Shown here piece by piece: positions 34,707-43,715 of a DNA stretch of 47,495 nt. A model generated the notes under the pieces. It was given only the letters and a program-made list of their open reading frames with translations. It made no database searches and was not told the origin of the DNA. The stretch is from NCBI RefSeq assembly GCF_902168175.1, contig NZ_CABHOU010000002.1, positions 1-47,495 on the forward strand, read 5' to 3'. The translations under genes were made by a program, and so were the position numbers. The DNA comes from an uncultured Chitinophaga sp. (GTDB taxonomy: Bacteria > Bacteroidota > Bacteroidia > Chitinophagales > Chitinophagaceae). Within the stretch, counting starts at the first letter, position 1. Each line of letters opens with the position of its first letter.

Positions 34707-35162
34707 ATGATTATTGATACGTTACAGAACGCTCACTTATATTTTGGCCTTGGCGCTAAATTCGAAAAGGCTTTTCAATACCTGGCACAAACCGATTTTG
34801 CCACGGTGCAAAAGGGGAAATACGAGATAGAAGGGCAGGATATTTTCGCGATCGTGAACGAGTACGATACAGTAGATGCCACCACAGAACAGATGGAATC
34901 GCACAAAAAGTACATCGATGTGCAATACATCGTAAGCGGTGCAGAACTGATCGGGCACGACTTCCTGCTGCAGCAGGCTCCTTCGCAGGCTTATGATGCC
35001 GAAAAGGACTTTATGCTCTGGGGCGAAACACCGGCGTTCTTTTCAAAACTGGAGAAGGGTTACTTCGCCATCTTTTTTCCTACCGATCTGCATATGCCTA
35101 ATATCAGGATCGCAGCGCCGGCGGCTGTTAAAAAGGTGGTGATTAAGATCAGTGTGAACTAG
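34707..35162 (+). CDS. YhcH/YjgK/YiaL family protein
   Basis: Beta-sandwich protein of the YhcH/YjgK/YiaL (DUF386) family, often linked to sugar-acid or sialic acid metabolism, exact activity uncertain. Characteristic stretches include MESHKKYIDVQYIVSGAE and the C-terminal GYFAIFFPTDLHMPNI, whose His, Glu and Asp residues would form the metal site. At 151 residues it has family length. It is followed with no gap by the 2'-5' RNA ligase-like gene, so the two are co-transcribed. No catabolic sugar genes are adjacent. Confidence 0.92.
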   Translation: MIIDTLQNAHLYFGLGAKFEKAFQYLAQTDFATVQKGKYEIEGQDIFAIVNEYDTVDATTEQMESHKKYIDVQYIVSGAELIGHDFLLQQAPSQAYDAEKDFMLWGETPAFFSKLEKGYFAIFFPTDLHMPNIRIAAPAAVKKVVIKISVN

Positions 35163-35660
35163 ATGTCGCTGATCATAACACTGGAACTGGAGCCGGGGGC
35201 ACAGTCCTTTTTTAATGCACTTCGCGAAAAACACTTCCCCGGACATGCTAATTACCTGGACGCGCACATTACACTTTTTCATAAGTTACCGGGTGATGAG
35301 CCGGCTGTGCATGAACACCTCGAACGTTTTGCTGTTCGCGGCCCTATGTTGCTGGAGGTAAGTGGTGTTAAAAACTTTGGCAAAGGGGTGGCCTATAACA
35401 TCAATTCGCCAGAGCTGGATACCTTACACGTTGACATGCAACAGGCTTTCTGGCCCTGGCTTATCCGGCAGGACAGGCTCAGGCGCTGGCCGCACATCAC
35501 CATCCAAAACAAGGTGACGGCTTTTAAGGCCAGCTGCCTGCACGAGGAACTGCTGAAAGATTTTACGCCTTTTTCCATTACTGCCACCGGCCTGCTGAGC
35601 TGGCAGTATCTTAAAGGTCCCTGGAAGGCGTTGGGGCGTTATCCGTTTACTACTAAATGA
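35163..35660 (+). CDS. 2'-5' RNA ligase family protein (2H phosphoesterase)
   Basis: Member of the 2H phosphoesterase superfamily, 165 residues. Both catalytic H-x-T motifs are present: H35-I-T37 in DAHITLFH and H111-I-T113 in RWPHITIQ. Members act on 2',3'-cyclic or 2'-5'-linked phosphodiesters; the physiological substrate here is unknown. The ATG directly follows the stop of the YhcH-family gene, and its own stop overlaps the start of the next gene, so three genes form one transcript. Confidence 0.9.
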   Translation: MSLIITLELEPGAQSFFNALREKHFPGHANYLDAHITLFHKLPGDEPAVHEHLERFAVRGPMLLEVSGVKNFGKGVAYNINSPELDTLHVDMQQAFWPWLIRQDRLRRWPHITIQNKVTAFKASCLHEELLKDFTPFSITATGLLSWQYLKGPWKALGRYPFTTK

Positions 35661-36106
35661 TACCGAATATGAAGTATATATGGCTTTTCCTGATCTGCCT
35701 CTCTTTTAAACCAGCCGACAGACATCTGTTGTTCGACCAGTTGCAGCAACGTTTGCCAGGTAATCTTTGTGAGGATACCAGGATTTATGAGAATGATAAA
35801 CGTACGAAAGGCCGTATAACCTTCCTCAACCGGGAGTTCCGTACCCAATACTTTGCCGCGGCTACGTCCGTAAGGTATTTCGAATGTGAAGACCGCCGCT
35901 TTCACCTGGGTATGATCAGCATGGAATTTAAGAACCAGCAGGACACAGAATATGCCCTGGCCGCTATTGCCAGCAGTGCCCGCACCAGTTTTCGTTTACC
36001 CACCCCCAACCGTTTTGCCCCCAAACGTTTAGGCAATGAACTGCTGATCCTGTACTCCGAAACCTTTACAGATGTACGTTTCCAGGACCTGGTGAATAAA
36101 AATTAA
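35657..36106 (+). CDS. Hypothetical exported protein
   Basis: Protein of 149 residues with a short hydrophobic leader (MKYIWLFLICLSF from the internal ATG at 35669). The rest is soluble and beta-rich, with two cysteines (LCEDTR and FECEDRR) that might form a disulfide. No family recognised. Its ATG overlaps the stop of the RNA ligase-like gene by four bases, indicating translational coupling. It converges with the lipoprotein gene with only eight bases between. Confidence 0.7.
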   Translation: MIPNMKYIWLFLICLSFKPADRHLLFDQLQQRLPGNLCEDTRIYENDKRTKGRITFLNREFRTQYFAAATSVRYFECEDRRFHLGMISMEFKNQQDTEYALAAIASSARTSFRLPTPNRFAPKRLGNELLILYSETFTDVRFQDLVNKN

Positions 36107-36114
36107 GAGAGGAT

Positions 36115-36510
36115 TTATCGCTTAACAGGTTTGAACGGCATGATGGTGTCGAACTTCGACACGCCCCTGATAGAGATGTCGGCCATCATCGTGCTGTCTT
36201 TTTCATACACCATAAAAGTGTAAGTGTGATGATCGTTCCGGTTGGTTTTGATATGCCGGAAAGCCAGTTCAATACTGTCGTTGTAGATGAAACGCCAGTC
36301 GTTTTCGCCGTGTGAGTCGGGAATGTAGAACACCGAATCGCGGCGGAACTGCACTTTTTTAACGGTAGAATCGATCGTTTGCACTTCTATACGGAAGCGG
36401 CTGATCTTAATACCATGCCCCAGGGTGAGCTTAATTTTATTTGGTTCTGAACAGGAAGAAAGAGAAAGCAGTGCGGACAAAATAATAATGCCATTCTTTA
36501 AGCTCGTCAT
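36115..36510 (-). CDS. Hypothetical lipoprotein
   Basis: Protein of 131 residues with a lipoprotein leader (ILSALLSLSSC, lipidated Cys20). The mature part is beta-rich and polar (KIKLTLGHGIKISRFRIEVQTIDS...). No family recognised; probably envelope-located. Confidence 0.75.
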   Translation of the reverse strand: MTSLKNGIIILSALLSLSSCSEPNKIKLTLGHGIKISRFRIEVQTIDSTVKKVQFRRDSVFYIPDSHGENDWRFIYNDSIELAFRHIKTNRNDHHTYTFMVYEKDSTMMADISIRGVSKFDTIMPFKPVKR

Positions 36511-36595
36511 GAGGTAATCTTTGTTTTAGGTCAGGAATCTGTTGATCGGATGTTTTGTCCTCAGCTGCGCTAAAATATCAAAAAATAGGAGAAAT

Positions 36596-36619
36596 CCCTG
36601 TTCGTTTCCAGGAACAGGG
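36596..36619 (-). terminator. Candidate terminator of the PAP2 gene
   Basis: A perfect 8-bp stem (CCCTGTTC with GAACAGGG) with an eight-base loop lies 40 bp after the PAP2 stop in the minus direction and is followed by ATTTCT, a weak T-tract. Confidence 0.4.
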
Positions 36620-36658
36620 GGTAACGTTAGTTTGTATATGCTGTTGGTGTATACACCG

Positions 36659-37387
36659 CTAAAATGTAGGGTAGTCCTTCTTGCGTTTTTTGCTCCATTT
36701 GTACTGGTGCGTCCAATAAGCCATTTTCATGGAGAGATAACCGAAGCCCGCGCCGGCCAGCACATCGCTGATGTAGTGGCGGTTGTTGCAGATGCGCAGG
36801 GCACCTACGGTGCCTGCCAAACCGTAGGCGGCATAAGGCATCCATTTAAAACGGTGTTTATATTCTTCGCTCAGGAAGGTAGCGGCCGCAAAGGCATTGG
36901 CCGTATGCCCGGACGGCCATGAATTGTAAGTAGTTCCGTCGGGCCGTAACTGCCGGGTCACCCGTTTCAGGATGTTCACCGTGGCGTAGTTCAGCACGGC
37001 CCCCTTTGCCAGTATGAGGCTGCGTTCTACAACCGTGTTCCGCGATTTAATGCCAATAGCGTCCAGCCCGTAGGCGATCAACACGGGGGAGTACTGGAGG
37101 TAGTTGTCCATCTTGGTCTTAAAGCTCGTCATGTGCGTATTCCGCATCTCCTTCACCTCATTTTTGATACTCTCATCCCCATTCCCGTTTACCAGGATGC
37201 CGGAAATAATAAGTCCCGCAGGAACGATCAGTTGTTTGTGCGAATAACGAATGGGAGGAGGGAGGCGGAAAGTATCCGCCGGGATATAGTGTAATGCAGG
37301 CCTAGCCGGATTCACAGTGTCGGGAGTAGGCTGCGCATAGCTCAGGGTCGCGTGGCATAACAGCAGCACCAAAAAGCCAAATCTCAT
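36659..37387 (-). CDS. PAP2 superfamily phosphatase
   Basis: Membrane-associated acid phosphatase-type enzyme of the PAP2 family (lipid phosphates such as phosphatidic acid or undecaprenyl pyrophosphate). A signal peptide (1-19, ending SYAQ) precedes the body. All three signature motifs are complete: K141-x6-R148-P149, PSGH at 158-161, and R198-x5-H204-x3-D208. Length is 242 residues. A hydrophobic segment (LIVPAGLIISGILV) and another near the C-terminus suggest membrane association. The specific lipid substrate cannot be told. Confidence 0.92.
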   Translation of the reverse strand: MRFGFLVLLLCHATLSYAQPTPDTVNPARPALHYIPADTFRLPPPIRYSHKQLIVPAGLIISGILVNGNGDESIKNEVKEMRNTHMTSFKTKMDNYLQYSPVLIAYGLDAIGIKSRNTVVERSLILAKGAVLNYATVNILKRVTRQLRPDGTTYNSWPSGHTANAFAAATFLSEEYKHRFKWMPYAAYGLAGTVGALRICNNRHYISDVLAGAGFGYLSMKMAYWTHQYKWSKKRKKDYPTF

Positions 37388-37390
37388 GTT

Positions 37391-37408
37391 GTAGGTTTCT
37401 ACCTACAT
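37391..37408. promoter_or_regulatory. Palindrome directly upstream of the PAP2 start
   Basis: TGTAGGT and ACCTACA form a perfect 7-bp inverted repeat with a four-base centre, four bases before the PAP2 start codon. It could be an operator or a leader hairpin covering the initiation region. Confidence 0.35.
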
Positions 37409-37422
37409 ATTAAGCAAAAAAT

Positions 37423-37438
37423 CCGGGAAATCCCGGAC
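37423..37438 (-). terminator. Terminator of the DUF4303-like gene
   Basis: A 6-bp stem (TCCGGG with CCCGGA) with a four-base loop is followed on the minus strand by a run of six T. It lies 28 bp after that gene's stop codon. Confidence 0.65.
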
Positions 37439-37465
37439 TTTTTATCATGTTAAGGTAAAATACGC

Positions 37466-38044
37466 TTACTGAAGCGACAAAACCCAGGCTTCAAACTCGT
37501 TTGGCAGTCCGGGAGGATTGCCTTTGCGCGTCCAGGTAATGGGCTCATCGTAGTATTCCAGTTCATGGATAATTACGGGTATATCGCGGCCGAACTTTTC
37601 CCTGATTACGCCTTCTTCGTGCAGGCGCAGCGACAGGGCCGTAGTAATGGCCATAAACGCTTCCTGTATCTTCATTCCCTTTTCAAACACCTCTTCGTAT
37701 TCAGCCTCTTCTTCCTCATCCGAATAATAGAAAGGCAGCCCTTTTACCCAGGCGTCGAATACTGCATCTTCGTCGCCGCCAATGAGCATTTCTTCGTTCT
37801 GCAGCCAAAAGGCATAGTTCCATTTAGCTTCTTCGTGGTGAGAAGGGATCTCTCCGGGTGCGCTTAGTTTCCAGTTGCTTACCGTGTTATAGCCCACTGT
37901 GAGCACGGGCAGTCTCAAATCGTCGTCCACATTGCTTTTGTAGAAAGAAATGGCGTAAATATCGTCCGTATCTTCTTCCGGAAAGTTCAGCACTGCCTCC
38001 CTTAATTGGTTATATGTTTCCCTGATAAATTTTTCCGTCGTCAT
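37466..38044 (-). CDS. DUF4303-like hypothetical protein
   Basis: Acidic soluble protein of 192 residues. The pattern DDIYAISFYKS, then LTVGYNTVSNW, and EEAKWNYAFWL fits DUF4303 proteins, although the match is from memory of the pattern only. A very acidic segment (SDEEEEAEYEEVFEKG) lies in the middle. The ATG at 38044 is preferred over a TTG at 38068. Function unknown. Confidence 0.75.
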   Translation of the reverse strand: MTTEKFIRETYNQLREAVLNFPEEDTDDIYAISFYKSNVDDDLRLPVLTVGYNTVSNWKLSAPGEIPSHHEEAKWNYAFWLQNEEMLIGGDEDAVFDAWVKGLPFYYSDEEEEAEYEEVFEKGMKIQEAFMAITTALSLRLHEEGVIREKFGRDIPVIIHELEYYDEPITWTRKGNPPGLPNEFEAWVLSLQ

Positions 38045-38181
38045 AGTACGAAGGTAGGGGATATTCAAATAAACACATAAATGTGCCGCTTCAAATTACC
38101 AGATCGTTGTTTTAAACAGGCATACTACCGTCTCAGCTTTTCCGCAGTTAAATTTGTTACCAAATGACTCCTTATCTACCC

Positions 38182-38634
38182 ATGAAAAAAGTTAGCACAC
38201 TACTGCTTTTAATGGCATCCGTTTTTTCATCCTGCGGATTTTATACCCGTAATCATCCCCCACCGCGTTATGGCGACGACAGGGTATACGTACCGCTGGG
38301 CCGCAAAAAGGAACGGAAATTAACCTTCCCGACCATCAGCTTTACCGCCGCTATGAAGGATTACCGGCTGTCGCATGGTGGATTTCCGCAAGAACTGACC
38401 ATTTTAGAACATTACAACGAAAAAACCGCCCGGGCCTTCCGTGATATGAAGGAGGTGGGTTATACCACCATGCGTATCAGTTACCTGTACCTCGACTCGA
38501 TGGAAGTAGATTTTATAAGGATACCCGGCTTCACCCAAAACGCAGGGCCTAATGCGATGGAGATGCGTATTACAGGAAAGTTCGTGTTTACGATGAAAGA
38601 TTCGTCTATGTTTACGCGGACGGTGTTGGATTAA
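38182..38634 (+). CDS. Hypothetical lipoprotein
   Basis: Protein of 150 residues from the ATG at 38182, which gives a clear lipoprotein leader (LLLLMASVFSSC, lipidated Cys18); an ATG at 38164 would add six residues. The mature part is basic then beta-rich (YTTMRISYLYLDSMEVDFIRIPG). No family recognised. Its last four bases overlap the end of the convergent EcsC gene. Confidence 0.75.
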   Translation: MKKVSTLLLLMASVFSSCGFYTRNHPPPRYGDDRVYVPLGRKKERKLTFPTISFTAAMKDYRLSHGGFPQELTILEHYNEKTARAFRDMKEVGYTTMRISYLYLDSMEVDFIRIPGFTQNAGPNAMEMRITGKFVFTMKDSSMFTRTVLD

Positions 38635-39356
38635 AGGTCGCCCTTTTGTGCCAGCCGCATGCGGTACGCATTGATGGCAGTGTCGCCCAGTTTGTTCACC
38701 AGCCGGTAGTTTACTACTACGCCCACCGCTGCCCCGATTACCGGCACCAACTGCGCCATTTTAGCCAGGTCTATATGGTCGCGGTATTCCTGTTGAAACT
38801 TAAGCCAGTCGAATGATTCACTGTCTTCAGGCAACTGTTTCACTTTATTGTTCCAGTCTTCTATCTGCTCATACACCCGCTGCCGGTGCTGCTGACTGCT
38901 AAAAGCCAGCTGAAAAATATGCAGGATGTACAGCCGTTCTTTATAATCCTTCACGTCAAACCCGTAGTAGGTAGCAATATCGAACAACAGTTTCAACTTC
39001 ATGGTCAGCAGGATGGGGAAGTCGGCCAGCCCGAGTAAGAAACCGCCCGCTCCCGTAATACCGCCTTCAGCCGCCGCCGTGTTGCGGTACCATACAATTC
39101 GTTTGCGTACCGCATCTTCCACATCGAACAGCGAGGTAAAGTCCTGTTTGCCCGGAGATGTGTACGTGGAGCCAAACAGTACCCCCTTCACCATTTGTTT
39201 AATAGCAGCGGTAATACCGTCATGTACCTTTTGCGGTATCCATTGGTTCACTTTGTCTTGCAGGCCTTTAGTGGCCTTGCCGAACCAGGAGGGGCGTTTC
39301 TGCATATTATATTGCCAGAATTCCATTTCCAGCTTTGCTTGTTGTTCATATAACAT
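38631..39356 (-). CDS. EcsC family protein
   Basis: Protein of 241 residues matching the EcsC family, in which a central Gly/Ala-rich hydrophobic segment (AAAEGGITGAGGFLLGLADFPILLTMKLKLLFDIA) and a second near the C-terminus (LAKMAQLVPVIGAAVGVVVNYRLVNKLGDTA) are the hallmarks. In Bacillus EcsC is encoded with the EcsAB ABC transporter; no transporter is present here and the role of stand-alone members is unclear. Confidence 0.88.
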   Translation of the reverse strand: MLYEQQAKLEMEFWQYNMQKRPSWFGKATKGLQDKVNQWIPQKVHDGITAAIKQMVKGVLFGSTYTSPGKQDFTSLFDVEDAVRKRIVWYRNTAAAEGGITGAGGFLLGLADFPILLTMKLKLLFDIATYYGFDVKDYKERLYILHIFQLAFSSQQHRQRVYEQIEDWNNKVKQLPEDSESFDWLKFQQEYRDHIDLAKMAQLVPVIGAAVGVVVNYRLVNKLGDTAINAYRMRLAQKGDL

Positions 39357-39451
39357 AAGAAGGGCTGTGCGAATTAGGTGCCAGAAAATTTAATAAAAAA
39401 GTAGTTATTGAAGATGGATTGTTTTGCTAAAAATATTAGTAAATTGCAGGC

Positions 39452-40159
39452 ATGGTAGAGCATGAAGATGTACGGGTGAATTATTACTTCGCCCTGGAGA
39501 ATACGGTCGTCAGGATACAGCCGTCAGACCTGCGTTTGATGCCCGAGTTGTCGGGCGAACTAATGCCCCTGCGCATCACAGGGTCACGTTTGTTTTCCCT
39601 GCAGTTTACACCCGTTTTCGGCTCTAATAATACCCTCTGGCAAAAGACTTTTAACGGTGTTACCGTACAGTTAAAAGCTACCAACACCGACCGCTGGATC
39701 GTGGAACTGGACAAAATCGGGAAACTGCGCTATGCTCAGTACGTTCATGAGTTGCAGGACATCTGGCGGGGTTTGTTCGATGAACCGCTGCAACGCCGGG
39801 CCGGCGACGTGCAAATCGAAACACCGGTAAAAAAACTCCGCCCCGAATACCTGCTCATGCCCCCCGGCGACCGGCAACGCGCCAGCAGCTATGGCAGACC
39901 GTCGCTATCCAGCCTTAAACCCCGGCAATTCTACCTCACCTGGGATTGCCTGTTCGTCCTCTGCACCATGCCCCTGGTAGTATGGAAAGTAAACGACGAC
40001 CAGCCATATTATACCCATGCCGGTAAAAAATGGGGCTTCCAGTGCGTATGGGGTAAGGTAGATAAAAAGCTCACCGATACCATGGCGGCCTGGGTAAGAG
40101 GGGAGATCGTGAATAAGGGGATGGGAGGGGCCGATCCGGACATGCAGCAGCGGGGGTAG
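39452..40159 (+). CDS. Hypothetical protein
   Basis: Soluble protein of 235 residues. No family recognised. The N-terminal half has a beta-rich pattern (VVRIQPSDLRLMPELSGELMPLRI...); the C-terminal half is tryptophan-rich (YLTWDCLFVLC, VVWKVNDD, KWGFQCVWGKV). No signal peptide. It begins about 95 bp after the divergent EcsC gene. Confidence 0.75.
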   Translation: MVEHEDVRVNYYFALENTVVRIQPSDLRLMPELSGELMPLRITGSRLFSLQFTPVFGSNNTLWQKTFNGVTVQLKATNTDRWIVELDKIGKLRYAQYVHELQDIWRGLFDEPLQRRAGDVQIETPVKKLRPEYLLMPPGDRQRASSYGRPSLSSLKPRQFYLTWDCLFVLCTMPLVVWKVNDDQPYYTHAGKKWGFQCVWGKVDKKLTDTMAAWVRGEIVNKGMGGADPDMQQRG

Positions 40160-40329
40160 TTAAAGGATAACACGCGGTAATCGCTGAAGGCGTTCCTGTG
40201 CCCCTGTAACCATATATTTACCCTCAACCACCAGCCTTACTGCTAAAGAATGTCAATAATCAGTTAATCCCCACGAACCCCCGCATGCGATAAACCAATA
40301 TATTTAACGCTTCAAACAATGTAGAGCAG

Positions 40330-42456
40330 ATGGGGAAATTATTAAATGCCATAGCAGTAATGCTGGCCGTTGCGGGACCAGCCACCGCGCAAACGGTAAC
40401 CCGCTTCCAGCCTTCGCACGACGAACTGGTGGCGAGGTATAAAAGGGCAGCGGGGATGGATAGCCTGACCAAAGACGCGGTGTTTAAATATACCGTAGAT
40501 GCGAAATGGCTGCCCGGCGGTAAGGCTTTCTGGTATTGTAATGTGCTGAAGGATAGGAAAGAATATATTTATATAGATGCAGTAAAAGGCACCAGGCGGC
40601 CGGCTACCGCTGCTGATACGCTGCAAACACCGCCAGTTGCCAGCCGCGAGCGTAATTTCAGACCGCAGCAATTGATATCGCCTGATAAAAAATGGGAAGC
40701 TTACCTGGAAAAGGGGAATGTATTTGTTAAACCTGTTGCCGGTGGTGCGCCTGTTCAGTTTACGACCAACGGCAGTAATGAACAACCGTACGGAAGGCTT
40801 ACCTGGAGTCCCGACAGCAAATACCTCGCAGGTTACGCCATACAACCGGTAAAAGATTCGGCGATCTATTACATTCTTACATCCGTACCCGGCACTATGC
40901 GCGGGCAACTTCGCTCGCAACCCTACAAACAACCCGGCGATCCTTTTACTACTTACACGTTGTTCCTGTTTAACCTCGAACAACAGAAAGCCGTGAAAGT
41001 AAATGCCGAACCCATCAACTTCCTGCAGGCGCCCGAACTGCATTGGCGAAAAGGCAATGCCCGTTACTTTACCTACGAAAAAGCAGACCGCGGTCACCAG
41101 CGCTTCCGGGTAATGGAGGTGGATGCACAAACCGCGGAAGCCAAAGCAGTGGTAGACGAAAAAACGAACACCTTCATCTATGCATCCACCCTGTTTACCG
41201 CCTACCCGGAAGGAAGCAACGTACTACTGCGCACCTCCGAGAAAGACGGCTGGAAACATATATACCTGGTAGACCTGGTAACAGGCAAAGAACAACGGGT
41301 CACCAAAGGCAGCTGGGTGGTGAGAAGTGTTGACAGCATTGATGCGGTGAAGAAACAGATCTGGTTCCAGGCAAGCGGTATGCAGCCGGGTGAAGATCCA
41401 TACAACCTGCATTACTACCGTATTGGTTTTGATGGTAAAGGGCTTACCCCGCTCACACCAGAAACAGGTAATCATGAAATCGTGTTCTCGCCAGACAGAA
41501 CTTATTACACGGATAATTACTCGCAGGTAAACGTGCCCCCGGTTACAAAACTGAAAAGATCGGCCGATGGCAAAGAAATATCTATACTGGAACAGGCCGA
41601 TATCTCTCAGTATCAACTATCAGGTGCCCGTGCGCCGGAAGTTTTTGTAGCGAAGGCCCGTGATGGCGTAACGGATATTTATGGTATTGTTAGCCGTCCT
41701 TCCGATTATGATCCCACTAAAAAATACCCGGTGCTGGAGAATATTTACGCAGGCCCGCACAGCTCCTTCGTACCTAAAACCTTTACGCCCTACAGCGAAA
41801 TGCAAAGCCTGGCAGAACTGGGCTTCATCGTGGTAATGATCGATGGAATGGGCACGGCCAACCGCTCAAAAGCCTTTCACGATGTATGCTGGCAAAACCT
41901 GGCCGATGCAGGTTTGCCCGACCGTATCCTCTGGATAAAAGCACTGGCCAAAAAATATGCGTACGTAGATGATGAACGCGTGGGTATCTACGGCACCTCG
42001 GCCGGTGGACAAAACACCGTGTCGGCTTTACTGTTCCATCCGGAATTCTACAAAGCCGGCGTATCGGCCTGTGGCTGCCACGACAATCGCGTAGATAAAC
42101 AATGGTGGAACGAACAGTGGATGGGATATCCTGTAGGCAAACACTACGACGAACAATCGAACGTAACCAATGCTTCGAAATTACAAGGCAACCTGCTGCT
42201 CATCGTAGGCGAATACGATACCAACGTGCCGCCCGAATCCACGTACCGTGTGGCAGATGCACTGATCAAAGCCAATAAGGATTTCGATTTTCTCGCCGTG
42301 CCGGGTATGGGACATAGCGATGGCGGCCCTTACGGCAGAATGAAGAAGCGTGATTTCTTTGTGAAACATCTGATGGGCGTGGAGCCCCCCGCACGTAATA
42401 ACGGCGAACTGCCAGCGGGAGCGGAGCTGGGCAGGGAACGATGGACGTTTAGATAG
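40330..42456 (+). CDS. S9 family (dipeptidyl peptidase IV-like) serine peptidase
   Basis: Prolyl-oligopeptidase-family exopeptidase, 708 residues, exported (leader MGKLLNAIAVMLAVAGPATAQ). The N-terminal about 430 residues form a DPP-IV-type beta-propeller; the C-terminal about 250 form an alpha/beta hydrolase. The catalytic triad is visible: S557 in GIYGTSAGGQN, D630 in GEYDTNVPPE and H662 in GMGHSDGG. It probably releases dipeptides from imported or extracellular peptides in the periplasm. It stands alone with its own terminator. Confidence 0.93.
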   Translation: MGKLLNAIAVMLAVAGPATAQTVTRFQPSHDELVARYKRAAGMDSLTKDAVFKYTVDAKWLPGGKAFWYCNVLKDRKEYIYIDAVKGTRRPATAADTLQTPPVASRERNFRPQQLISPDKKWEAYLEKGNVFVKPVAGGAPVQFTTNGSNEQPYGRLTWSPDSKYLAGYAIQPVKDSAIYYILTSVPGTMRGQLRSQPYKQPGDPFTTYTLFLFNLEQQKAVKVNAEPINFLQAPELHWRKGNARYFTYEKADRGHQRFRVMEVDAQTAEAKAVVDEKTNTFIYASTLFTAYPEGSNVLLRTSEKDGWKHIYLVDLVTGKEQRVTKGSWVVRSVDSIDAVKKQIWFQASGMQPGEDPYNLHYYRIGFDGKGLTPLTPETGNHEIVFSPDRTYYTDNYSQVNVPPVTKLKRSADGKEISILEQADISQYQLSGARAPEVFVAKARDGVTDIYGIVSRPSDYDPTKKYPVLENIYAGPHSSFVPKTFTPYSEMQSLAELGFIVVMIDGMGTANRSKAFHDVCWQNLADAGLPDRILWIKALAKKYAYVDDERVGIYGTSAGGQNTVSALLFHPEFYKAGVSACGCHDNRVDKQWWNEQWMGYPVGKHYDEQSNVTNASKLQGNLLLIVGEYDTNVPPESTYRVADALIKANKDFDFLAVPGMGHSDGGPYGRMKKRDFFVKHLMGVEPPARNNGELPAGAELGRERWTFR

Positions 42457-42474
42457 TAAAGCTATAATATGAGG

Positions 42475-42502
42475 AAGGCGGCTGTAATCGGCCGCCTTTT
42501 TT
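42475..42502 (+). terminator. Rho-independent terminator of the S9 peptidase gene
   Basis: An 8-bp stem (AAGGCGGC with GCCGCCTT) with an eight-base loop runs into six T. Confidence 0.88.
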
Positions 42503-42541
42503 ATTACGATGATATTGGCAAAAGAAGCCGGGTATTTGTTA

Positions 42542-42572
42542 TTGATGAGAGGTGTTGCAGGCCGTAGTTTTG
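42542..42572 (+). promoter_or_regulatory. Candidate promoter of the esterase gene
   Basis: TTG at 42542-42544, a 20-bp spacer and an exact -7 box TAGTTTTG (42565-42572) fit the Bacteroidota consensus within one base of the usual spacing. Transcription would start near 42579. Confidence 0.4.
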
Positions 42573-42598
42573 TTTCGTTAAAACAGGCATGCACTGTT

Positions 42599-42617
42599 GG
42601 GGCGCCCGCGGCGCCCC
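42599..42617 (+). promoter_or_regulatory. GC-rich hairpin in the esterase leader
   Basis: A perfect 8-bp stem of only G and C (GGGGCGCC with GGCGCCCC) and a three-base loop lies 37 bp before the esterase start and downstream of its candidate promoter. No T-run follows, so it is not a typical terminator. Confidence 0.45.
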
Positions 42618-42653
42618 GGTACACTTCATATTGAAAAAACAAACTAATTCCTC

Positions 42654-43664
42654 ATGAGCACAGCAACGCTAAGTATTGAGGCCCTCGTTGCGAGCGGCCA
42701 GCCGGTTGACTATTCTGTGGACCCACACCTGACTGCCGAAACAAAAGCTTTTCTGAAACCCCTGAATGGTGGCGGTCCTGGTTTGGAAACCTTACCGCCG
42801 GTGGAAGCCCGTAAGGTGCTGGAAGGCGCGCAGCAGGCAGTCAAAGTAGACCTGTCGGGTATCGAAGTAACAGAAAAAACCATCAACACAGATGGTATGG
42901 ATATTCAACTCTTTATTGTACGTCCGGAAGGCATTAAAGAAACCCTGCCCGTTTTCATATTTGTACATGGCGGCGGCTGGGTACTGGGCGATTTTCCCAC
43001 GCACAAACGGCTGGTGCGCGACCTGGTGGTGGCAACCGGTTATGCCTCTGTATTCGTGGAATATAGCCGTTCCCCGGAAGCAACATTCCCTGTTCCATTA
43101 AACGAAGTGTATGCCGCTACCAAATGGGTGGCCGAACATGGCAGCGAAATCAATGTGGATGGTAATAAACTGGCGATTGTGGGTAACAGCGCCGGCGGTA
43201 ACCTGAGTGCCGCCACGGTGTTGAGAGCTAAAGCGGAAAACGGCCCGGCGATCAAATTACAGGTGCTGTTTTGGCCGGTAACCAATTCCGATTTCCAGAC
43301 GGCTTCCTATAAACAATTTGGCGCACAACGTTTTCTTACCGCGCCGGTAATGGAATGGATGTTTGATCAGTATACCCCCAATAAAGCCGACAGGGAAAAC
43401 ATCTATGTATCACCCCTGAAAGCTACCACAGAACAACTGAAAGGCCTGCCTCCAACATTGATCCAGGTAGCAGAAAATGATATCCTGCGCGACGAAGGCG
43501 AAGCTTACGGACGTAAGCTGGACGAGGCAGGCGTAAAAGTAACGACGGTCCGTTATGTAGGGGTTATTCACGATTGGGGCATGCTGAACGGCATGGCCGA
43601 ACTGGATGCCACCAAATCGTTGATATTACATGCAGCAGCCGAATTGAAGAAATACCTGGCATAA
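42654..43664 (+). CDS. Alpha/beta hydrolase, HSL-family (acetyl) esterase
   Basis: Cytoplasmic-looking carboxylesterase of 336 residues, no signal peptide. The oxyanion-hole motif HGGGW is followed by the nucleophile elbow GNSAGGN with S179; the family more often has GDSAGG, so Asn replaces Asp here. The acid is likely the Asp in ENDILRDEG, and the His lies in VIHDWGM. Such enzymes hydrolyse short-chain acyl esters. A GC-rich hairpin and candidate promoter precede it and a terminator-like hairpin follows. Confidence 0.92.
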   Translation: MSTATLSIEALVASGQPVDYSVDPHLTAETKAFLKPLNGGGPGLETLPPVEARKVLEGAQQAVKVDLSGIEVTEKTINTDGMDIQLFIVRPEGIKETLPVFIFVHGGGWVLGDFPTHKRLVRDLVVATGYASVFVEYSRSPEATFPVPLNEVYAATKWVAEHGSEINVDGNKLAIVGNSAGGNLSAATVLRAKAENGPAIKLQVLFWPVTNSDFQTASYKQFGAQRFLTAPVMEWMFDQYTPNKADRENIYVSPLKATTEQLKGLPPTLIQVAENDILRDEGEAYGRKLDEAGVKVTTVRYVGVIHDWGMLNGMAELDATKSLILHAAAELKKYLA

Positions 43665-43689
43665 TCAGGTGCTTTTTATCATAGCGTAC

Positions 43690-43715
43690 AGGCCGGGGTT
43701 TTAGTACTCCGGCCT
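43690..43715 (+). terminator. Candidate terminator of the esterase gene
   Basis: A stem of 7 bp (AGGCCGG with CCGGCCT), extendable by three pairs including a wobble, is followed by TTTCG, a weak T-tract. The stretch from 43716 to 44023 shows no gene or clear promoter. Confidence 0.5.

Noticed and set aside
36596..36619. Hairpin with CTGTTCCTG considered as a further copy of the palindromic boxes at 33463
   Set aside because: Only about nine bases are shared, the spacing of the arms differs and its position fits a terminator of the PAP2 gene.
40342..41130. Long minus-strand open frame (262 codons) opposite the S9 peptidase
   Set aside because: Antisense shadow; the peptidase has an intact triad and a family-like propeller in the other strand.
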